From positions 4,216,001-4,280,000 of the forward strand of contig NW_024881329.1 in NCBI RefSeq assembly GCF_018691265.1: a DNA stretch of 64,000 nt, in the 5' to 3' direction. Of this stretch, positions 51,142 to 61,825 are shown piece by piece. How positions within the stretch are numbered: the first letter of the stretch is position 1; every line of letters starts with the position of its first letter. The stretch comes from Tyto alba. Lineage: Eukaryota > Chordata > Aves > Strigiformes > Tytonidae. Both the position numbers and the translations under genes were made by a program. The notes beneath the pieces are model-generated. The model had not been told where the DNA came from. It did not search any database and saw only the letters and a list, made by a program, of their open reading frames with translations.

Positions 51142-54100
51142 TCCTTTGCATTAAAATGATCAAACTCTAAAAAGAAAACCAGGTCATACAAAGAAAAAAC
51201 TCATTAAAAGACTTGCGCATTGAAGAAACTGATTGCTGCATCTACCACTCAGAAAGGACCAGCTGCTTTATAGACAAAATCCACCCCAAAGAGCGGGTGA
51301 TCTGAGACCCCGACTCACACACCAGTGCTTGCTGGGGAACTCCTCCACCCGCACAGAAATCCACTGACTTCAATGGAGCCTGCACAAATTGTTTTGCAGG
51401 AGCAGACCTGAAGTTAGCGGCACAGATAAGTGATGTGGTATCAGTTTTTCCGTTTCCCTTAATTGTATTCTTAGACCATCCTCGTGCCCTGGCTAATCTT
51501 TATTTTCTACGTACAATGAGGGAAAATGGTTACTTCAGATGTCTCCAAGCTCCTCTCAAAAGCCGTCACCTGGCAGGGCTCTCTAGAGGACTGTGCTAGC
51601 TGTGGGAGAGTTAGTAGGGGATATATACTACCTACCCTCTATTTTGAGGCTTCTACCAGCGAAAGATCTAGAGTTCTCTAATACACTTTCAAGCAAATCA
51701 CCAAGACAAGCAATAACAAGGATGATGGGGAAGGAAAAAAGCAATGTTGGAAGAACCTGGGTGTTTTTGAGGAGGTTTAAGAAGAGTAGTCAAGACTGGA
51801 TCTACAGAGCCTTTTTCTTCTTCATTCCTCTCCTGAGAAGCCCAAAACACTCCCTGCCCCATAAATGCTCCCTGCTCACTATTCTGTGTCCTTACTACCT
51901 TTCTCTGACTCCTCTAAGACGCTGCTTGCAGCTGCCCAGGTCCCCCTCCATCCAGGCTGTAGGTCTGTGGGATTTGTTCCAGTCCCAAACAGTCTCCACC
52001 TGCACTTTCTGAATTTGGAGGGAATAGGCATCGGAAAGGCAGTACAAAGAACAGTTTCTGAACTGCAGAAGCCCAAGGTGTTTTGTGAGCTGGAAATAGC
52101 TTCCAACACAGATTTCTTCTGCTGCTTCTCACTTCTGAGTGTGGTCCCATCCCACGGTGGAAGCCACATAGAGGGGAAAGGATGGAGCTTGTGTTGCTGC
52201 TTCCCCTCCTGTGCACTCTCAGAACCTGGGATGCTTTGGAGGCTCACACAAGGCTGCGATTGCCAGGACGGGTCCTGCTGCAGTGCCATCCCGGTCTATA
52301 TTCTCCTGGTGTGGCTGAAGCATTTCGTACACCCAGCCAGGAACTGCTGGTGGTCCCAGCTGCGCTCCACGTTGGGACTGGGGCCTGCAACACAAGAGGA
52401 ATTGCAACAGCAATGGAAACTTGATCCACTGAGCTGTATGTATTAATCTCCTGTCCTCATGCACCAGAAAGGTGAAAAATACGTATGCTGGGATTTCTAG
52501 ACTGTACTAAACCTGGAGGGGGGGGGGAAATAAAAAAGTGAAAACATTAAAGGCTAGCTCCAATCCATTCTTCTTCTTTAGAGTTTGCCAGTAGACAAGG
52601 CAAAGGGCTGCTCAAGACGGCAACGGGCCTGCAGTCTGTCTTGCCTACACCAGAGCCCCGTGGCTGCTGTGGCCAGGGCTAGGATGCAGGAGTGGGCATC
52701 AAGGAAGAGCCTTGCCTTGCCGAGGTAGCACTGCGGGCTTCTGAGCTTGGCCCGCTCCCCATCAAGGAGCAAACTGTGTCAGCATGCTGGGCCACCAGCC
52801 GTGGAGCAGCAAAACCCAGGCTTGCCTGCACTGCCCACGACCTTCCAGCTGGCTCTGCTTGTAGCCTGCTGCTTAACCCAGGTGGAACAGTGAACCACAC
52901 AAAATCAGATATGGAAGTGCACACATACACACGTGCAGATAGAAATACATTCCATCTATGCACCAAACATAAACAAAATAGCCTCCTCTTGTGTATATTT
53001 GAGAACTTCTGCTTTGGTTATTATCCAACCAAACATCTTCGTTGGAAAACTTCTCAGCCTTTTTTTTTCTTTTTACTACAGAGGACACAGATTCCCCTCT
53101 ACCTAAGTTTCCAAACAAACCTGTGTCAGATTTACTCAACCACCTCCTAAAGATCTTACTATTTAATAAGATGTAGGAATTTGTCGTTCTGTTTGTAATG
53201 TCTTCAAGACACCCAACCTATTGCAGGCTACAATACTGGCATGGATAATTATGGGTCTCTGGCAGCTCTGGCAGCTTTTTTTTTCTCTTGTTGCTGGTAC
53301 AGGGTTTTTTAATCCTATTCATATTTGACATGAATTACGCTAATGGCTGCAGCATTCCCGTCCATGTTTGATACAAGGTTTTGGAGTGGTTGTTGCATCA
53401 ATCGCAAGGGTAGCCAGAGGAGCTAAGCCATTGCCTTCAATTAGATGGCCCACTTGGCCAGGGGTGCTCCTGCTTTGTTCAGTAACCCTTACAATGTCTT
53501 TTCTAACCACTGTATGCTTTTTCCCATTCCTTCAGAGCTCATTCATGAACCCAGATCTTTATTTTCAGTCATCCTATTGTGTGCCCTTGCTATTGTACCT
53601 AGCTTTTCTCTCCCTCAAGAGTGAAACTCAACTTTAACAGCTCATAAAGTCTTTTGCCAGACTACAGAACATTAACAGGAGGTAAACACGAAGCAAAGAT
53701 GCAAAGTTAGCATGCCACCCACATGACCAGGATCTATCCAGCTGTGGAGCACTCCTATTTTACAGAAAGTAGCATCTGCTCTGCTTAAAATACACCTTGA
53801 GGGTACAGCAGGGACCGTAACAAGTTTGTAGCCCGGTGCTGAACTGTGCGTCAGCCCCAGATGTTGCAAAGAGGGATGGTTGCTGCTAACAGCTTCAAGT
53901 GCGGTGCAGAAAAGACCGAAGAAAGAGGGGAAAAAAGCAGGAAAGAGCTTATGCTTGGGTGTCTAGGGCCATCTGCCACCGCAGAAGTACAATACTGGAT
54001 TCTTGAAATGTAAAAATAGATCTCAAAAGAGACATGTTTTAATGAACTGAACACAAAGAAACATGGTCGAAATAAACTGAAAACAGAAGCAAGGTTCAAG

Positions 54101-54330
54101 GATCTGTTTGTTAAATGAACACCCAAAGCCAGAATATGTTTTTAGTGCTGGAGAATGCTGGCTGTCTGGTTTCTGCTAAAGCCTCCAGTCTCTCTTTGGG
54201 ATGCATGTGGGAGAAGGAGGGGGTGAATGGCAGCCCTTGTTTGTCCTCTCTTGAGGAATCTAATTATGTATCAATTGATTTCAAAGCCTGGAATAGTAAC
54301 TCTCTAGAAAACACTCGCTCGGAGACATTG
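51142..54330. other. intergenic sequence, no gene recognised
   Basis: Mixed composition. Open frames of up to 193 codons (51865-52446 +) overlap opposite-strand frames of similar length and have no recognisable domain, so they are not called as genes. A G10 tract lies at 52518-52527 and an old repeat fragment at about 51300-51420. Nothing else is seen. Confidence 0.6.
51300..51420. repeat. old amniote interspersed-repeat fragment
   Basis: AGAAATCCACTGACTTCAAT, GGAGCCTGCACAAATTG and GGAGCAGACCTGAAG resemble the same dispersed 'ccactgacttcaatggagc ... ctgatctg' motif seen elsewhere in the window. The family name is uncertain. Confidence 0.45.
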
Positions 54331-54440
54331 TTCCAATTTTCGCCTGTTCATAATTTATTCACCTCCGGTTTCAATGAGAAGGGCGCTCCCTCATACTGAT
54401 TCGCACCCTGCAAGTTGCACAGAAAAATCCCAAGTTTGTG
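54330..54440. promoter_or_regulatory. candidate conserved non-coding element
   Basis: A block of balanced unique sequence with close-packed factor-like words: GACATTGTTCC (SOX-type CATTGT), CATAATTTATTCACC and AATGAGAAGGGCGC. It lies just before the A-rich tract at 54447. The conservation claim is a visual guess and needs alignment. Confidence 0.25.
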
Positions 54441-54446
54441 GACTTT

Positions 54447-54479
54447 AAAAAAAAAAAAAAGAAGAAAAAAAAAAAAAAA
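54447..54479. repeat. A-rich tract (A14 GAAG A14)
   Basis: Two A14 runs separated by a short GAAG. Simple repeat at the left border of the GC-rich segment; overlapping frames on both strands read through it as poly-Lys or poly-Phe. Confidence 0.85.
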
Positions 54480-55204
54480 GCCAAACAAAACATGCACACA
54501 CAGAGCTGCGCTGCAAGGCGAGGGGAAGGCGCCTGGGCAAGCGGGAAGGAACAAAATGTGTCTCCTCCATCATCGCAGGGCTCACGCACGCCACTGGGCC
54601 AGCAGCCCCCACCATGCCCGAGCTTCTCCCCTTGCCCCTCGCTGCCTGGAAAGAATCTTTGGGGCGAGGAGAGGCGTGCACCCCAGAGAAGCACCCTCCC
54701 TCCGTGGCACCACGGTGCCCTGGGCAAGAGGGGTGCGAGGGACAGGCTGCTGCTAGGCTCCCAGTGTGGAGGAAAACCAAAAATGTTTTGGTAGCCCACC
54801 CTCCAGCCCTGGTGCCAGCCCGGCTCACGGCCCCCCTGGGGCTCCCCTCTGCACCGGGGGGGGGGGCTGCGGGCTCCCACCAGCCTCCGGCCACTCCACA
54901 GTGACCACCGTGGAGGACTCCATCCGTGGGCAGCTGTGGGTCACCCACGCCACACGGTGTGGGGGGGTGCCCGACCGGCCCCCCCCAGGCCGTGTGTGTG
55001 TGTGTGTGTATTTGGGGCGGGGGGAGTCCCCCGCAAAGCTCCAGCTGTTTGCTTGCAGGGGGAGATGCGGCGTCCAGGAGCATCCCTCCCCAGGGGCTGA
55101 TCCCCCCCCCCCCCCAAAAAAAAAAAAAAAATTAAAAAAGCAACGGCAGCGGGTTGGGCGGCTTGAATCCATCCCTCCCCCCTCCCCGAAAGCAGCCGAG
55201 CCAC

Positions 55205-55320
55205 GAGTCTCCTGTCATTCAGCCTTCTGCCCGGCTGATCACTGTGAAAAGAGCCGCCCCGGTGACAGAAACACATGAATATTGACGGCAAACAAACCCC
55301 GGGGGAGCGACACCTGGGGG
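55205..55320. promoter_or_regulatory. candidate regulatory block between poly-C tracts
   Basis: A unique stretch including GTCATTCAGCC, GGCTGATCACTGTGAAAAG and ACATGAATATTGACGGCAAA, flanked by C14 and C11 tracts. It is non-coding with a mixture of palindromic and AT-rich words typical of enhancers. Visual inference only. Confidence 0.25.
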
Positions 55321-55529
55321 GCTGCGACACCACACCCCCCCCCCCGCTTGCCCCCCACCCGTGGGGGAGCGCGCTCACCTGCCGCACACGCACAACCATG
55401 TACATCCATCCCCCCCCCCCGAGCACAGGGGGCTTTGCAAAGGCCAGCCGAGGCGGGGGGGGGGGGGGGGGGGGGGCGGCTGCAGCCCCCCCCCCCCCCG
55501 TGTACCTGCCGCGGGCTGGGGAGGCGGCA

Positions 55530-55680
55530 GCTGAGTCTATATAGCTGGTGGGTTATAATGGGGCTGTCCCCCGGGGGGGAGGACCATAAAAGAAACACGT
55601 TTCATTTACAAGTTTCCCCCAGCTGGCCCCCGACTTTAGTCCTTATTACCTTTCTGGAGAAGGGATGGGGGGAGATGGCT
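55530..55680. promoter_or_regulatory. candidate regulatory block with TATA-like words
   Basis: Contains GTCTATATAGCTGGTGG, GTTATAATGGGG and ACCATAAAAGAAACACG, an unusual density of TATA-like and serum-response-like words beside C/G tracts. It could be an enhancer or a core promoter, but no transcript can be attached to it from sequence. Confidence 0.3.
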
Positions 55681-56049
55681 TCCCCCCCCCCCCCCCTTTT
55701 CATGTATCTACCCCAGGCCAAAATCTTTGCTTTCACTTCAAAATCCTCAAGCTTTCTCCGTTTAAAGGCAAGAGTCATGGGGGGAGGTGGGGGGGGAGGA
55801 GACAAAAGCTCTAAACCTTGCAGTTTTCCATTATTTTTTGGGCCATCGCATCCCTGATTATCCCTTTCCTCTCTACTACCCTTGGGGGGGGGGAAATAAA
55901 ATAAAAAATTAATATTTGCTTTAGAAATATACTTTCAAACAACCCTATGCCCCCCCTGGAACTAAATAAACGGCATCTGGAAGCTAATATATCACCAAAT
56001 GCTCCCCCCCCCCTTTTATTTTTTCCTTGCCTATTGTTTAGCGCAAGGG

Positions 56050-56059
56050 CTATAAATAA
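56050..56059 (+). promoter_or_regulatory. MEF2 consensus site
   Basis: CTATAAATAA is a perfect match to the MEF2 consensus YTAWWWWTAR. It sits in an AT-rich unique block (about 56014-56100) between C10 and C13 tracts, next to the words CCTATTGTTTAGCGC and AACGTTTCGTTTGG. A muscle or heart enhancer role would suit the KCNQ1 neighbourhood, but a ten-base degenerate match can be chance. Confidence 0.3.
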
Positions 56060-56234
56060 CGTTTCGTTTGGGTTTTAGGGACGAGACACGTTTCTAAGGT
56101 GCCCCCCCCCCCCCATTGTAGCGTCGGAGTGGGGTGTAGGGCCGGGGGTGCTGCGGGGCCGCCCCCCCCACCAAGCCCCTATTAACCGCCTATTACAGAG
56201 GGTGGGGGCAGGGAAGGTGCAGGTTTAAATGGAC

Positions 56235-56266
<32 letters not shown>

Positions 56267-56487
56267 CTTCAAACGCAGACAATTTTGATGAGTGGGTTTT
56301 TGTCCGGATGGTTTGTAATGGTGCCTGTTTTGGGGTGTCCCGGGGGGTCCGGGAAGCTTTAATTCGCTCACAAAGGCTCATTTGCAGGTCAATGCCATGG
56401 CACACTCGCCTCTCCCCTTTGCCTAAATCTCCTTTTGTTCCCCATCGCCTGCTCCTCATGCCAGATGGCCGCGGAAAATGCTAATTT

Positions 56488-56517
56488 TCTCTCTCTCTCT
56501 CTCTCCCCCCCTTTTTT

Positions 56518-56548
<31 letters not shown>
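56488..56548. repeat. (CT)n followed by C7 and T29 polypyrimidine block
   Basis: A CT dinucleotide run (56488-56504), a C-rich stretch and then T7-C-T29 (T run 56520-56548) make about 60 bases of pure pyrimidine on the + strand. Long polypurine/polypyrimidine stretches can form triplex (H-DNA) structures. Confidence 0.9.
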
Positions 56549-56550
<2 letters not shown>

Positions 56551-56720
56551 ATTTAATTGCGGCCCTTTGCAGATGGGGGCTGCGGAGTGTGTACTTCATT
56601 CAAATGAGGTTTGCTTTTTGGTTTCCAGGCACGTTTCTAAAAGTCCGATCTGAGTCAGGCAGGGATTAGTTTGACAGGGAAGTGATCAGATTAAAATCCG
56701 TGCATGAGCTCGGCCTCCTC
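56549..56720. promoter_or_regulatory. candidate conserved non-coding element
   Basis: Balanced, unique sequence with dense factor-like words: TGCATTTAATTGCGG, CATTCAAATGAGG (octamer/POU-like), GGGATTAGTTTGACAGG (homeodomain-like) and TGATCAGATTAAAATCC. It directly follows the polypyrimidine block. Conservation is only suspected. Confidence 0.3.
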
Positions 56721-58344
56721 GCTCCCTCCCTTTAAAACTCTCCTCCTTCCCTGCCTTGCCCACAGCTTTCCTCCCAGGAAAAAGGCAAATCCTGCTTTTT
56801 CCTCAGCTGGTGCAAGTGATTTGGGGTGGGAGGCAGGGTGGATTTTGCCTGAATCCAGGCAGGATTCCAGGGGAAATTCATCTTCTTGGAGCAATGGGAA
56901 AATAAGCTTCCCTTAGATAGCATCCTGCCATCGGTAGGGTCATAAAGCTGGATTTGGTGTGAATATAAGTGTTTTCTCTCTTTTTAAAACTTCCTTTTGA
57001 TAAGGCAAGTGTTGCTGTTGATGGGAAGAGGGGAGCAGGTGCTGCCATAGGTCTGGGTATCTGAGGGTGGGGATGGGGGGGACGGACAGAAGGGCAGCCA
57101 TGGAAGCTGCCTGGCACCGCAGCATGCAAAATCCCCCCCGGGGGGGACCCTGCCACCTCCAAACGTGCGGTGCAGAGGGGAGAGCCACCAAAACTGGTCT
57201 GGAAGAGATGCTGAGAGAGGTGTGCCCTCCTCCTCGAGGGTCTGCAGCATCTCACTCGGTTTTAGGAGGATGAGCTTGTCCCCAAATGGGGTCTGTGGCC
57301 TTTGAAATGTATTAAAAGTGGTTGCATTGAAATGCTTCCTCTCAACAAGGAAAAAAGTGTCAAAAGAGCAAAAGTGGGGGGTTTCCCCCTTTTTTTTAGA
57401 CAGCTAAACTGCTTGCAGTAATTGCACAGGATGAAACCCAGACTCCTTCCCACCTCCTTTTTAGCAGTGTGCAAGTTAACGTGTCTCAGTGCATGTTAGC
57501 AACGGGCTGCTGCAGCTCAGCTGCAGGGGGGTAACTCAGGGCAGAGCTGTGGGCTCAGGCTCCCCCTTCTTGTGGGTATTTAAGCACCCCATTCCAGGCT
57601 TTGTAACTTGAGGGGGAGGAGAGGACGCTGTGCTCCCCTTCTTCACCCAATGGCAGGATGATTTTGCCCCTGGGGTGGGAGATGTGGGTTTGGCTCCTGG
57701 ATTTGCAGCTAGAAGGAGGGTTATTCCAGGCAGGTCACCTGGGTAGGCATCCCAACTGCTGTGCTGCCAACGCAGCAAGCAAAACCCTCGTATTCCTTTC
57801 CTCTCTGCCATATTTTTCAGGCATTTCTGCGTTTTGTGTGGTGGTGGGTTTGGAAGCGTGCTCTACTCCCCCAGTGACAGGAAAGGCCCAAGGATCTGCC
57901 CCAGTTGCCGATGGGGCTGGACATGAGTTAGGCACCCCAAAACCTTTTGAGCTGGGCCAGGGCTGGAGCCCTGGGGGCGAGCACCGGCAGAGCTGTAGGA
58001 TGGGGCGTAGTGAAAATGGAGGTGACACTGAGCAGTAGTAGCTTGGCTGGGGAGAGTTGCAATCTGGGCTCACAAAGGTACACAGGCTGCTTAAAAAAAT
58101 GGTACAAGCCTGTTCCCATGATGGAGAAGTGGGAAAAATATATGAGAGTCAGAAAAGTCTTTAAAACTATTTAACGGTGCAGAGACACAAACACCAGACA
58201 GCTTGTAATTTTCTGTTCAGTCACAAATCTACACTGTATGGTTTGTTTTGTTAGAGCAAGATGCTGATGTTTTCTTGCTGACTTTGGAGCATATTAGACA
58301 ACTGCTTTGCTTGAGTTCACCTTAGTTTCTGCCTTAATTAAAGG

Positions 58345-58416
58345 CAGCCTGCAAACGCTGACCCAGGTGTTTGCAGGCTGGCAAATTGCTGGCACAGACA
58401 CCTGGCTCTGTGTCTG
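58345..58416. repeat. two adjacent inverted repeats (hairpin-capable)
   Basis: CAGCCTGCAAAC (58345-58356) and its exact complement GTTTGCAGGCTG (58369-58380) form perfect 12-bp arms around a 12-base loop. Immediately after, CAGACAC (58395-58401) and GTGTCTG (58410-58416) form a second, 7-bp stem with an 8-base loop. The first stem is too short for a typical microRNA precursor. It may be a binding palindrome or chance. Confidence 0.7.
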
Positions 58417-60084
58417 CAGGCTGGGGAGCTGCTCTGGAGCAAGGGTTAGCTCTGAGGTAGTACAAAGCATGTTTTTATGTATGTATGGACACATACGCTT
58501 CACATTTTGGGTTTTGAGGGGTCTGGCTAATGTGATTTTTGGAGCTTGAAAAAAAAAAAAAATACCATCATCCATTGTGATTTGATTGTGCCCTAAGAGT
58601 GAAACTTCAGCTTTGGGACTCGTGGGTGGGGAGGAATGAAGCGATGCCTTTGCCTACCAGGTAGAACTCTGAACTGAGGAGGGGAACACATGCATGCAGT
58701 CTGCTTTTTGCCTCTCCTACTGCTGGGGAATCGCAGCTCTGGATTGAATTGATCTGTTAAAAATGAACCGTTGCATTACACCGGATATTAGGACTTAATG
58801 ACTGATTGTGAATATGGTCTAATGTAGAAACAGCCATTCCCTTTGCGATAACCAGCAAAAATAAAAGCAAAATTACAGTAGACAAAGATTTAACTCTAGT
58901 ATCTCTTAAATCCTTAGTAGCTATTTCTCTCTCTCTTTTTAAAAATTGGGTCGTGGAGGGGCAAATCCCATATATTCTGGATTTTTGTTTAAATTAGGTT
59001 TGTTTCTCTAAGAATTCAAGAACATTTATTTGCTTAAAGGCTTGCCAGTAAAAAGGCCCCAGGTCTAATCCCCTTTCTGCTACACACCAATGAAACTTAG
59101 GAAACTCTTTGACTATTGACTTTTTCACGTGGAAACCGATCTGCTGAAAGTGAAAAGAAGCCATTTCTTAGAGGGGGGAAGAAAAACCTCTGTGAAACTC
59201 GGTTTTGAAGAAGTCGTCGTCCTTGGCCTGTGGAGTAGCAGCAGAAGCAAAGGCTTTTTGATCCTCAGATTTGTAAACTTGTAGACATAATAATGCCATT
59301 TCTCTAGTGTTAGCAGGTGTCCTGTCTGGAAGTTGCTGCCTCAGCCTCCAGCAGAGCTGGGAATTAGAAAATTGTCTGTCTTTCCTGAACCGTGAAGTGC
59401 TGCTCTTAAATAAAGGCCAGGTCAGATGTTAAAGGGACATTCTTGTCTCCTGAAGCCGAAATAATCTACAGTCACGTCGAGAAATGAAGGCATCCTCCTC
59501 CCAAAATGGTCAATCTCTTTATCTCCCATTATAGTCCGCAGGGTCAAGAAAAAAACCCTTCCGTGCTGATGTTTTGCAATATTTCTCCTCAGCCTGTAAT
59601 TATCCTGGTTCTGTATAGCCAAATTTCGGAAGATATGATAATTGGAAAAGTTTTATTAGCTTCTTTTTTTTTTTTTTTTTCTTTCTCCCCCTTGTTGTCC
59701 TTCCTCTGACAGAATAGTTCGGTGAACACAGATCAAGCTTCACATATAAAATCTGTATTTTCTCTCTGCTTGTTAATAGCTCTGAAATGAAATTAGGATT
59801 TTTTTTTTTTTTAATTTAATATGGGTAAAGAGAATTTTTGCACCGAGTCTTCCAAACCCTGCAGACAGGCACAATACCAAAACCAACAAGCACATCTTTT
59901 AATTTGCAGCTAATTCCCTCTGATAAGGTGTCTTTGTGCACTGTGTTTTATGGGTGTTTGGTAACAGTGATTATTATGGAAATTATCCCCAAATCTCCTG
60001 CTGTATCCCCCTGCGGAGGTGGCTGCTGCTGCTTGGAGCTGTGCTGCCCTGTGCTACACACCCGATAGCAAACGCAAGCTGCTG

Positions 60085-60450
60085 CTTTTATTTCATTTCT
60101 CGTGGGACGCCCCGGCTCAGGAGTTCTGCTGATGGGGAGAAGGGGTGTCCCCACTCTCTTCCCCTGGCCGTGCCCCCCGCTCGTGCCCCTGGGCGCTGGA
60201 AGGGGACTGTGAAATTTGGCAGGGGGGTGGACTTAGTGTCGGGGAGGTGCCTTTTGCCACCCCAGTGCGAATTAAACACGCGTGTTCCCCCCGTGCTGCC
60301 GGAGCCCTGCGACACCCGGGAACCCCCCGGGCTCCTCGCTCGTGGCGCCAGGCACCATCCTGCCTGGCAGAGAGCAGGGGTCTGGCGGTGCAGAGGTGGG
60401 GGTCGGGTACCACCGCACGTTCTCTGAGCAGAAAAACCTGGTCGTAGCAG
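60085..60450. promoter_or_regulatory. GC-rich, moderately CpG-rich block
   Basis: CpGs are several times denser than in the flanks (for example GGACGCCCCGGC, ACACGCGTG, CTCGCTCGTGGCGCC). Open frames on both strands are by-products of composition. It is a weaker candidate promoter or enhancer than the island at 50 kb. Confidence 0.3.
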
Positions 60451-61514
60451 CTCCACAAAGGCTTGGGCTTGGCACAAACGGCGGGCTTCCTCCTTTGGAG
60501 GGATAACGTATCCAGACTCCCTTGGTTAGCGGGAGGAAGAAACAGGTTTGGCCTAATGATGTGCAGAAGAAAATGGAGAACCAGGTGTTGGTATTCTGGT
60601 ATTCTCCTGCTTACTCATGTGGGTGAGAGCAAAACCTAAAAAAAAAAAAAAAAAAAACCTAAGCTTTTGGGACCACCAGCCAGCGGATGCGATGTACAGC
60701 ACCAGCGAAACTGAAGCTGTGTTAACTAGAGCCACGTTTGAAAATGTCTTGAATGAAGGTCCTGGGAAAAGCAAGCTTTTCTAAACCAATTGCCCTCGGA
60801 TATATGAAAACAACCTAATTCGTGCCCATTGTTTTCCAGAGTAGATTGCCATAGACCTTAGGTCCCGGTACATCTCAAGCCGCTTAATGTGACCCAAACA
60901 GGGACTTTTCCTCAGTTTTTTCATGTAAAAACAGGTGCGATGATGATGGGTGTATTCTCGGGGGAGGGTGGTTTTAATTTCATTTATTTTTAAGGTGGCT
61001 GGTTTGCACATATATTGCCAGCAGCCCTTGCAGAGAGCAGTGTGCAAGCGGAGCTGTGTGCTCGTGTCCCCTAGTCCAATATCACTCAAAAATGGCCCTC
61101 ATCGAAGCATCTGCCAGCTCTGAAAAGCAATTCTCCTTCCCCTGCCTTGTAGCCAGGCACAGTGGTGATTCCCTAGGCTTGCTGTGATGGCGAGGGCGGT
61201 GGAGACCACGGTCTGGGGTCAAGGGGCTGTGCCTGCAGCAGTTGGGGGGTTGTCTTGTCTCCCCTCTCCTGGCGAGTCAGCAGGGTGAGGGTGGGACCGA
61301 CGGGTGACAGGCAGGGGGAAAGAGATGTGGTGAAGTGAACAGACTTGTCAAAGCTCAGGGAGTGATTTCTGTTAGTTTAGGGGCTTGAAAAAAATTACTG
61401 AATGTTTTTCAGGTTCCTGTTCTAGGTTACATCCAAGACCTACTCCGGTGTTTGTGCGGAGCAGGCGAGGATGAGGGAAGACAGGGCCTTGGCTCTGCCC
61501 CCTTGTGTCTGTGC

Positions 61515-61690
61515 ACGATGATAAAATCTTTTAATTAAATGATCGCATTGAGTGCACAGAGTGAACGGTGCTCGCTTAATGAGCAGTTGCTCAATTTTGT
61601 TTTTCTTGCCGTTCAATGGACGGTGCTATGTCTTATTAACTGTGCACTATTCAAACCCTGCTCAAAGACTTTATTAATTTCCCCGCCTGA
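61515..61690. promoter_or_regulatory. candidate enhancer: cluster of homeodomain-type words
   Basis: ATCTTTTAATTAAATGATCG, GCTTAATGAGCAGTTGCTC, GTCTTATTAACTG and GACTTTATTAATTTCC place four TAAT/ATTA-containing words in under 180 bases, amid CG-containing unique sequence. This density is typical of developmental enhancers. It directly abuts a MIR-like relic. Inferred by eye only. Confidence 0.35.
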
Positions 61691-61825
61691 TTTATACAGT
61701 GCCGCTCATGGTAGTATCCGAGCTCTTTCCAGACATTCATGGAGTGAAATATAAACGGTGAGTGTTATTATCCCTGTTCAATGATGGGGAGCCAACGTAA
61801 AAAGATGGGAGCTAATCATTAATTT
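61690..61825 (-). mobile_element. MIR-like SINE relic
   Basis: TTTATACAGTGCCGCTCATG, ATCCGAGCTCTTTCCAGACA, GTGAGTGTTATTATCCCTG and TTCAATGATGGGGAGCC follow the reverse strand of the old amniote MIR-like element ('tttatatagtgcctttcat', 'tctcaaagcgctttacaaaca', 'gtattattatcccca', 'ttacagatggggaaac'). It is fairly well preserved for its age in the central part. Confidence 0.6.

Larger units (their letters stand above)
54856..56265. repeat. cluster of long poly-C and poly-G mononucleotide tracts
   Basis: Within 1.4 kb there are at least eleven uninterrupted C or G runs of ten or more: G11 54856-54866, C14 55102-55115, C11 55335-55345, C11 55410-55420, G22 55455-55476, C14 55486-55499, C15 55682-55696, G10 55884-55893, C10 56004-56013, C13 56102-56114 and C30 56236-56265. 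C/G tracts of this length are rare in vertebrate DNA, and only two others (26246 and 52518, ten bases each) occur in the rest of the window. They separate short unique blocks, many of them AT-rich. Reading frames through them are artefacts. Some lengths may be affected by sequencing error. Confidence 0.9.
56721..61500. other. intergenic sequence, no gene recognised
   Basis: Mixed GC content. Open frames reach 163 codons (59936-60427 +) in a GC-rich part and show no domain. A T17 run lies at 59664-59680, T14 at 59799-59812 and A20 at 60638-60657. The inverted repeat at 58.35 kb and the GC-rich block at 60.1 kb are listed separately. Nothing else is supported. Confidence 0.6.

Noticed and set aside
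50184..51163. Open frames of 281 codons (+) and 317 codons (-) across the CpG island
   Set aside because: Both come from CpG-rich repeats with few stop codons, encode low-complexity Arg/Gly/Ala/Pro strings, cross the GGGA microsatellite and a poly-T tract, and overlap each other on opposite strands. No domain is recognisable.
51865..52446. 193-codon + strand open frame
   Set aside because: No recognisable domain, overlapped by minus-strand frames of 136 and 100 codons, and no splice or conservation evidence. Consistent with chance in moderately GC-rich DNA.
54371..55857. Several open frames of 110-212 codons on both strands
   Set aside because: They read through poly-C, poly-G, poly-A and GT tracts, giving runs of Pro, Gly, Lys, Phe, His and Thr. 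They overlap in up to four frames and match no family, including CDKN1C.
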